33,189 bases of DNA from Bacillota bacterium (GTDB lineage Bacteria; Bacillota; Clostridia; Acetivibrionales; Acetivibrionaceae), in contig JAEZUI010000032.1 in NCBI GenBank assembly GCA_023421115.1, forward strand, positions 1 to 33,189. Reading direction: 5' to 3'. The position numbers were made by a program, and so were the translations under genes. Below, piece after piece: positions 30,469 through 33,189 of this stretch (positions are counted from its first letter, which is position 1; each line of letters begins with the position of its first letter). The notes beneath the pieces were generated by a model. The model saw nothing but the letters and a program-made list of their open reading frames with translations. It did no database searches and was not told the DNA's origin.

Positions 30469-31638
30469 CTAAAGTCTCTTAGAAGGATGTATAATATCTG
30501 TAATTCTTACACCAAAACTTTCATCAATTACAATTACTTCACCTTTTGCAATAACTTTGCCGTTTACAAGTATATCTACAGGCTCACCCGCAAGTTTGTC
30601 CAACTCTATTATCGATCCTGGTCCGAATTCCAAAATATCCCTTATAAACTTATTTGTTCTTCCCAGTTCAACAGTAACTTGCAAAGGAACATCCATAATA
30701 AGTCCAATATTTTTTCTTTCTAACGATATCATTCCATCATCAAATGCCTGGAACTGTGCTGGTTGTACATTAACAGGTTCTCTGAACCTTGCTTGATGTT
30801 GTTGTTCGTTATATTGCTGACCCATTCCTTGCTGCATTTGATTATACTGAGGTTCCTGATACTGCTGTTGTGAATGCTGCTGAGGTTGAGAAGGCATCTG
30901 CTGCGGCTTACTTTGTGGTGCTGAAACACTGCTATTGTTCTGTGGCTGAGCCTTAATTCCGGCATCAGCGTTAATAAGATTCTCCACAAGAATCTTTGCA
31001 AAACTTAAAGGTATCAACTGCATAATCTCACTGTCTATGAGTTCTCCAATTTCCATCTTGAATGCAATTTTAACCAACTTATCCCCAGGTTGAAAAACAA
31101 TATCGGGGTTTTCTTTAAAAGTCATGCTAAAGGCTTTTGGAGGAGATATATCCACCTTTTTATCAAACATTGACGACATCGATGTTGCTGCCGATCCAAT
31201 CATCTGATTCATAGCTTCACCAATTGCACTTAAATGAAGGTCTGTAAGTTCTCCTGATGTATTACTCCCATCACCACCCATCATTAGGTCGGTAATTACT
31301 TTAGCGTCATTTTCCTTTAATACAAGAAGGTTTGCTCCATTCAACCCTTCAGTATATTCAACTTTTACCGCAACATAAGTTGTACTGAATTGTTCGGAAA
31401 GCTCTTCCCACGAACACACAGTAACCTGGGGAGTAGTAATCATTACTTTGTGTCCAAGTAGAGCATAAAGCGTAGTAGCTGATGTGCCCATACTAATATT
31501 TCCCATTTCACCAAGAGCATCCACTTCCTGAATGGTAAGTTCTGAATCACTACCGGCCTCTGTATTACTACCACTTCCAGAATTTGTTCCGCCATTCAGT
31601 AAAGCATCAATTTCAGCCTGTGATAACATGTCACCCAT
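30469..31638 (-). CDS. fliY: Flagellar switch phosphatase FliY (FliN-type C-terminus)
   Basis: FliY is a C-ring switch protein that dephosphorylates CheY-P. The 389 residues comprise an N-terminal CheY-P-binding peptide (LSQAEIDALL, residues 5-14), a CheC-like domain with two phosphatase helices containing GEMGNISMGTSATTL and GEAMNQMIGSAATSM, a Gln/Pro-rich low-complexity linker (about 232-293), and a C-terminal FliN domain (about 303-389; MDVPLQVTVELGRT, GSIIELDKLAGEPVDILVNG). It follows fliM by 1 bp. No separate fliN is visible, so FliY should serve that role. Confidence 0.96.
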   Translation of the reverse strand: MGDMLSQAEIDALLNGGTNSGSGSNTEAGSDSELTIQEVDALGEMGNISMGTSATTLYALLGHKVMITTPQVTVCSWEELSEQFSTTYVAVKVEYTEGLNGANLLVLKENDAKVITDLMMGGDGSNTSGELTDLHLSAIGEAMNQMIGSAATSMSSMFDKKVDISPPKAFSMTFKENPDIVFQPGDKLVKIAFKMEIGELIDSEIMQLIPLSFAKILVENLINADAGIKAQPQNNSSVSAPQSKPQQMPSQPQQHSQQQYQEPQYNQMQQGMGQQYNEQQHQARFREPVNVQPAQFQAFDDGMISLERKNIGLIMDVPLQVTVELGRTNKFIRDILEFGPGSIIELDKLAGEPVDILVNGKVIAKGEVIVIDESFGVRITDIIHPSKRL

Positions 31639-31639
31639 A

Positions 31640-32629
31640 CTACTCTTCCTCCTCTCCTTTTACTATTTCATTTACTTTTACAGCAACTCTGTTTCTTTTT
31701 ACTCCGGGAGTGCCATAAAATTTCAAAAGATCACCGACTAATATTTCAAGATTACCGTTAATATTTGAATCTAAAGGTATGACATCTCCAAGTTGTAATT
31801 CCAAAAAATCATTTACCAATATTGTAGTTCTTCCTAACACTGCCCTGACAGGCACCTTGGTATTTTCAATTTTATGCTCAATTGTACTTTTATTTTCATG
31901 TGTCTTTTCTTTTTCATTTTTAGAAAACCAAAATTTAGTGCTCAGCTTTGAAACAATCGGTTCAACTACCATATGTGGTATACAGATGTTAATCATTCCC
32001 TCAACTTCTCCAATTTTTGTACTTAAAGTTATTAATGCTACCATTTCATTAGCAGACACTATCTGCGCAAATTGAGCATTAGTCTCTATCTTTTCAAGCC
32101 TCGGTTTTATCGTTATGACGTTATCCCAAGGTTCTCTCATAAGATTTAAAATTTGGATTATAATTCTTTCCAAAATAGCAATCTCAACCTCGGTAAACTC
32201 CCTGATCTTATCCATCATGGATCCTTTTCCTCCAAGTATCCTGTCAATCAAAGCATAAGCTATAGGTGGTGCCATCTCAAATATTATAGAACCAGATAAA
32301 GGGGAAAAATCGACAATAGACAAAACAGCCGGGTTTGATATTGAATTATTGAACTCATAGTAAGCTATGGCCTCAACAGAAATAACCTCAACCTGTACTA
32401 AAGTCCTTAAGTATCCTGACAAAAAATTTGTCATTAGTCTTGCATAATTATCATGTATAATGTTGAGAGATTTTATATGATCTTTTGCAAATTTACTCGG
32501 CCTTCTGAAATCATGATTTCTCACTTTCCTTTCTTCTGGCGCAGCTGAAATATTCTGAACATCTATTTCTCCAGTATTCAGGGCTTTAAGCAGTTCATCT
32601 ATTTCGTTTTGAGATAGAATATCTCCCAT
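31640..32629 (-). CDS. fliM: Flagellar switch protein FliM
   Basis: FliM is the main C-ring switch component that binds CheY-P through its N-terminal peptide (LSQNEIDELLKAL, residues 5-17). The 329 residues contain the middle domain (about 45-235; KFAKDHIKSLNIIHDNYARL, FSPLSGSIIFEMAP, IDRILGGKG) and the C-terminal FliN-like domain (about 250-325; LGRTTILVNDFLELQLGDVI). The length is typical. A perfect AGGAGG precedes the ATG, which lies 14 bp after the fliL stop codon. Confidence 0.97.
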   Translation of the reverse strand: MGDILSQNEIDELLKALNTGEIDVQNISAAPEERKVRNHDFRRPSKFAKDHIKSLNIIHDNYARLMTNFLSGYLRTLVQVEVISVEAIAYYEFNNSISNPAVLSIVDFSPLSGSIIFEMAPPIAYALIDRILGGKGSMMDKIREFTEVEIAILERIIIQILNLMREPWDNVITIKPRLEKIETNAQFAQIVSANEMVALITLSTKIGEVEGMINICIPHMVVEPIVSKLSTKFWFSKNEKEKTHENKSTIEHKIENTKVPVRAVLGRTTILVNDFLELQLGDVIPLDSNINGNLEILVGDLLKFYGTPGVKRNRVAVKVNEIVKGEEEE

Positions 32630-32643
32630 ATAAAAACCACCTC

Positions 32644-33156
32644 CTACTGATAGAACCAGTAATCAAATATTATGCTGTAGACTAAATCACCGTCTTTTTT
32701 CTCGTTTTGCATCAAATAATCATTCATCATTTTCTTGAGCTCAACCCTTGCTTTTTCTTTTGCATCGGAATTTTTGACTTCATCAATGCTCAAGTTCTGG
32801 AAATATGTTCCTACTATTTCAGAAAGCTTGCTCTTATTAGTTTGAATTTTCAAAGTTGTATCCTTAATACCGTCAAACTTAATAAAATACTGAACTTGAA
32901 GATTCACTAAAATAACATGAATATCTTTATCTTCTTTTGTCGTCAGCAAATTAAAGGCAGTATTACTTGTAAACATCTGCTCTAAAGCTAATTCACTGTC
33001 CTTAGGAACAGTAATTTCCTTTTTAGTCTCTGCTGCCTGCCCAATCCCCACATTTCCGCCTATAAAAAATACATACCATGCCAATAAAACCAGTGCTAAT
33101 GAAAGAAATGCCACTATGCCAATAAGAACAAAAAAACCACTCTTTTTACCTTCCAC
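32644..33156 (-). CDS. fliL: Flagellar basal body-associated protein FliL
   Basis: FliL is an inner-membrane protein that surrounds the stator units and supports motor torque. The 170 residues comprise a short basic N-terminus, one membrane helix (about 8-33, FFVLIGIVAFLSLALVLLAW), a linker, and the extracytoplasmic stomatin-like domain (about 65-165) with HVILVNLQVQYFIKF and NDYLM. The start is a GTG at 33154-33156, with AAGGGGG 7 bases upstream. The operon continues to the right, beyond the window. Confidence 0.9.
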   Translation of the reverse strand: MEGKKSGFFVLIGIVAFLSLALVLLAWYVFFIGGNVGIGQAAETKKEITVPKDSELALEQMFTSNTAFNLLTTKEDKDIHVILVNLQVQYFIKFDGIKDTTLKIQTNKSKLSEIVGTYFQNLSIDEVKNSDAKEKARVELKKMMNDYLMQNEKKDGDLVYSIIFDYWFYQ

Positions 33157-33189
33157 TTATATGCCCCCTTCATTCTTATACTATATAAT

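Noticed and set aside
30729..31001. 90-codon minus-strand frame inside fliY
   Set aside because: It is an alternative frame through the Gln-rich tract and is fully inside fliY, which is strongly supported.

Overview
The window is AT-rich DNA from a motile, low-G+C, Gram-positive anaerobe of the Clostridia type. The grounds are strong GGAGG-type ribosome sites with frequent TTG and GTG starts, a Bacillus/Clostridia-style flagellar-chemotaxis operon (FliY, CheC, CheD, FlhF/FlhG, a SigD-type sigma factor, a SwrB-like protein), and a sodium-pump decarboxylase membrane pair. No species can be named from the sequence alone.

Left edge (1-1083): almost gene-free. It holds a possible 48-residue ORF, the 3' half of a tRNA-Lys(CTT) with no 5' half (the footprint expected of an att site), a good terminator, and a run of degenerate hairpin units about 40 bp apart that reaches a glycerophosphodiester phosphodiesterase gene. 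This is the least explained part of the window.

Housekeeping and accessory block (1084-11727): GDPD; MgtE magnesium channel/transporter; a divergent operon for the beta subunit and a 48-residue gamma-like subunit of a Na+-translocating decarboxylase; a GntR(YtrA-type)-controlled ABC operon (regulator, permease, membrane-anchored extracytoplasmic protein, ATPase) with a visible promoter/operator; a DEDDh exonuclease; a CapA-type anchored metallophosphatase; and a lipoprotein resembling DUF4097.

Flagellar/chemotaxis operon (12099-33156, all on the minus strand, read right to left): fliL, fliM, fliY, cheY, fliO, fliP, fliQ, fliR, flhB, flhA, flhF, flhG, a PilZ/YcgR-like c-di-GMP protein, cheB, cheA, cheW, cheC, cheD, a two-TM protein, the flagellar sigma factor, fapA (DUF342), a Q/K-rich 101-residue protein, a SwrB-like protein and a 68-residue membrane protein. 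Most junctions overlap or are a few bases apart, so this looks like the distal part of one long transcription unit whose start lies to the right of the window. It encodes switch and export-gate parts, their placement GTPase/ATPase, the chemotaxis core and the sigma factor for late flagellar genes.

Three families of short intergenic repeats occur, each twice: a two-hairpin element of about 110 bp (1849-1957 and, inverted, 11767-11876), a palindromic element of about 100 bp (9394-9491 and 13355-13455), and a nearly invariant 45-46 bp element placed 21-24 bp upstream of two start codons inside the flagellar operon (15155-15200 and 28512-28556). No complete transposase, CRISPR array or rRNA was seen.
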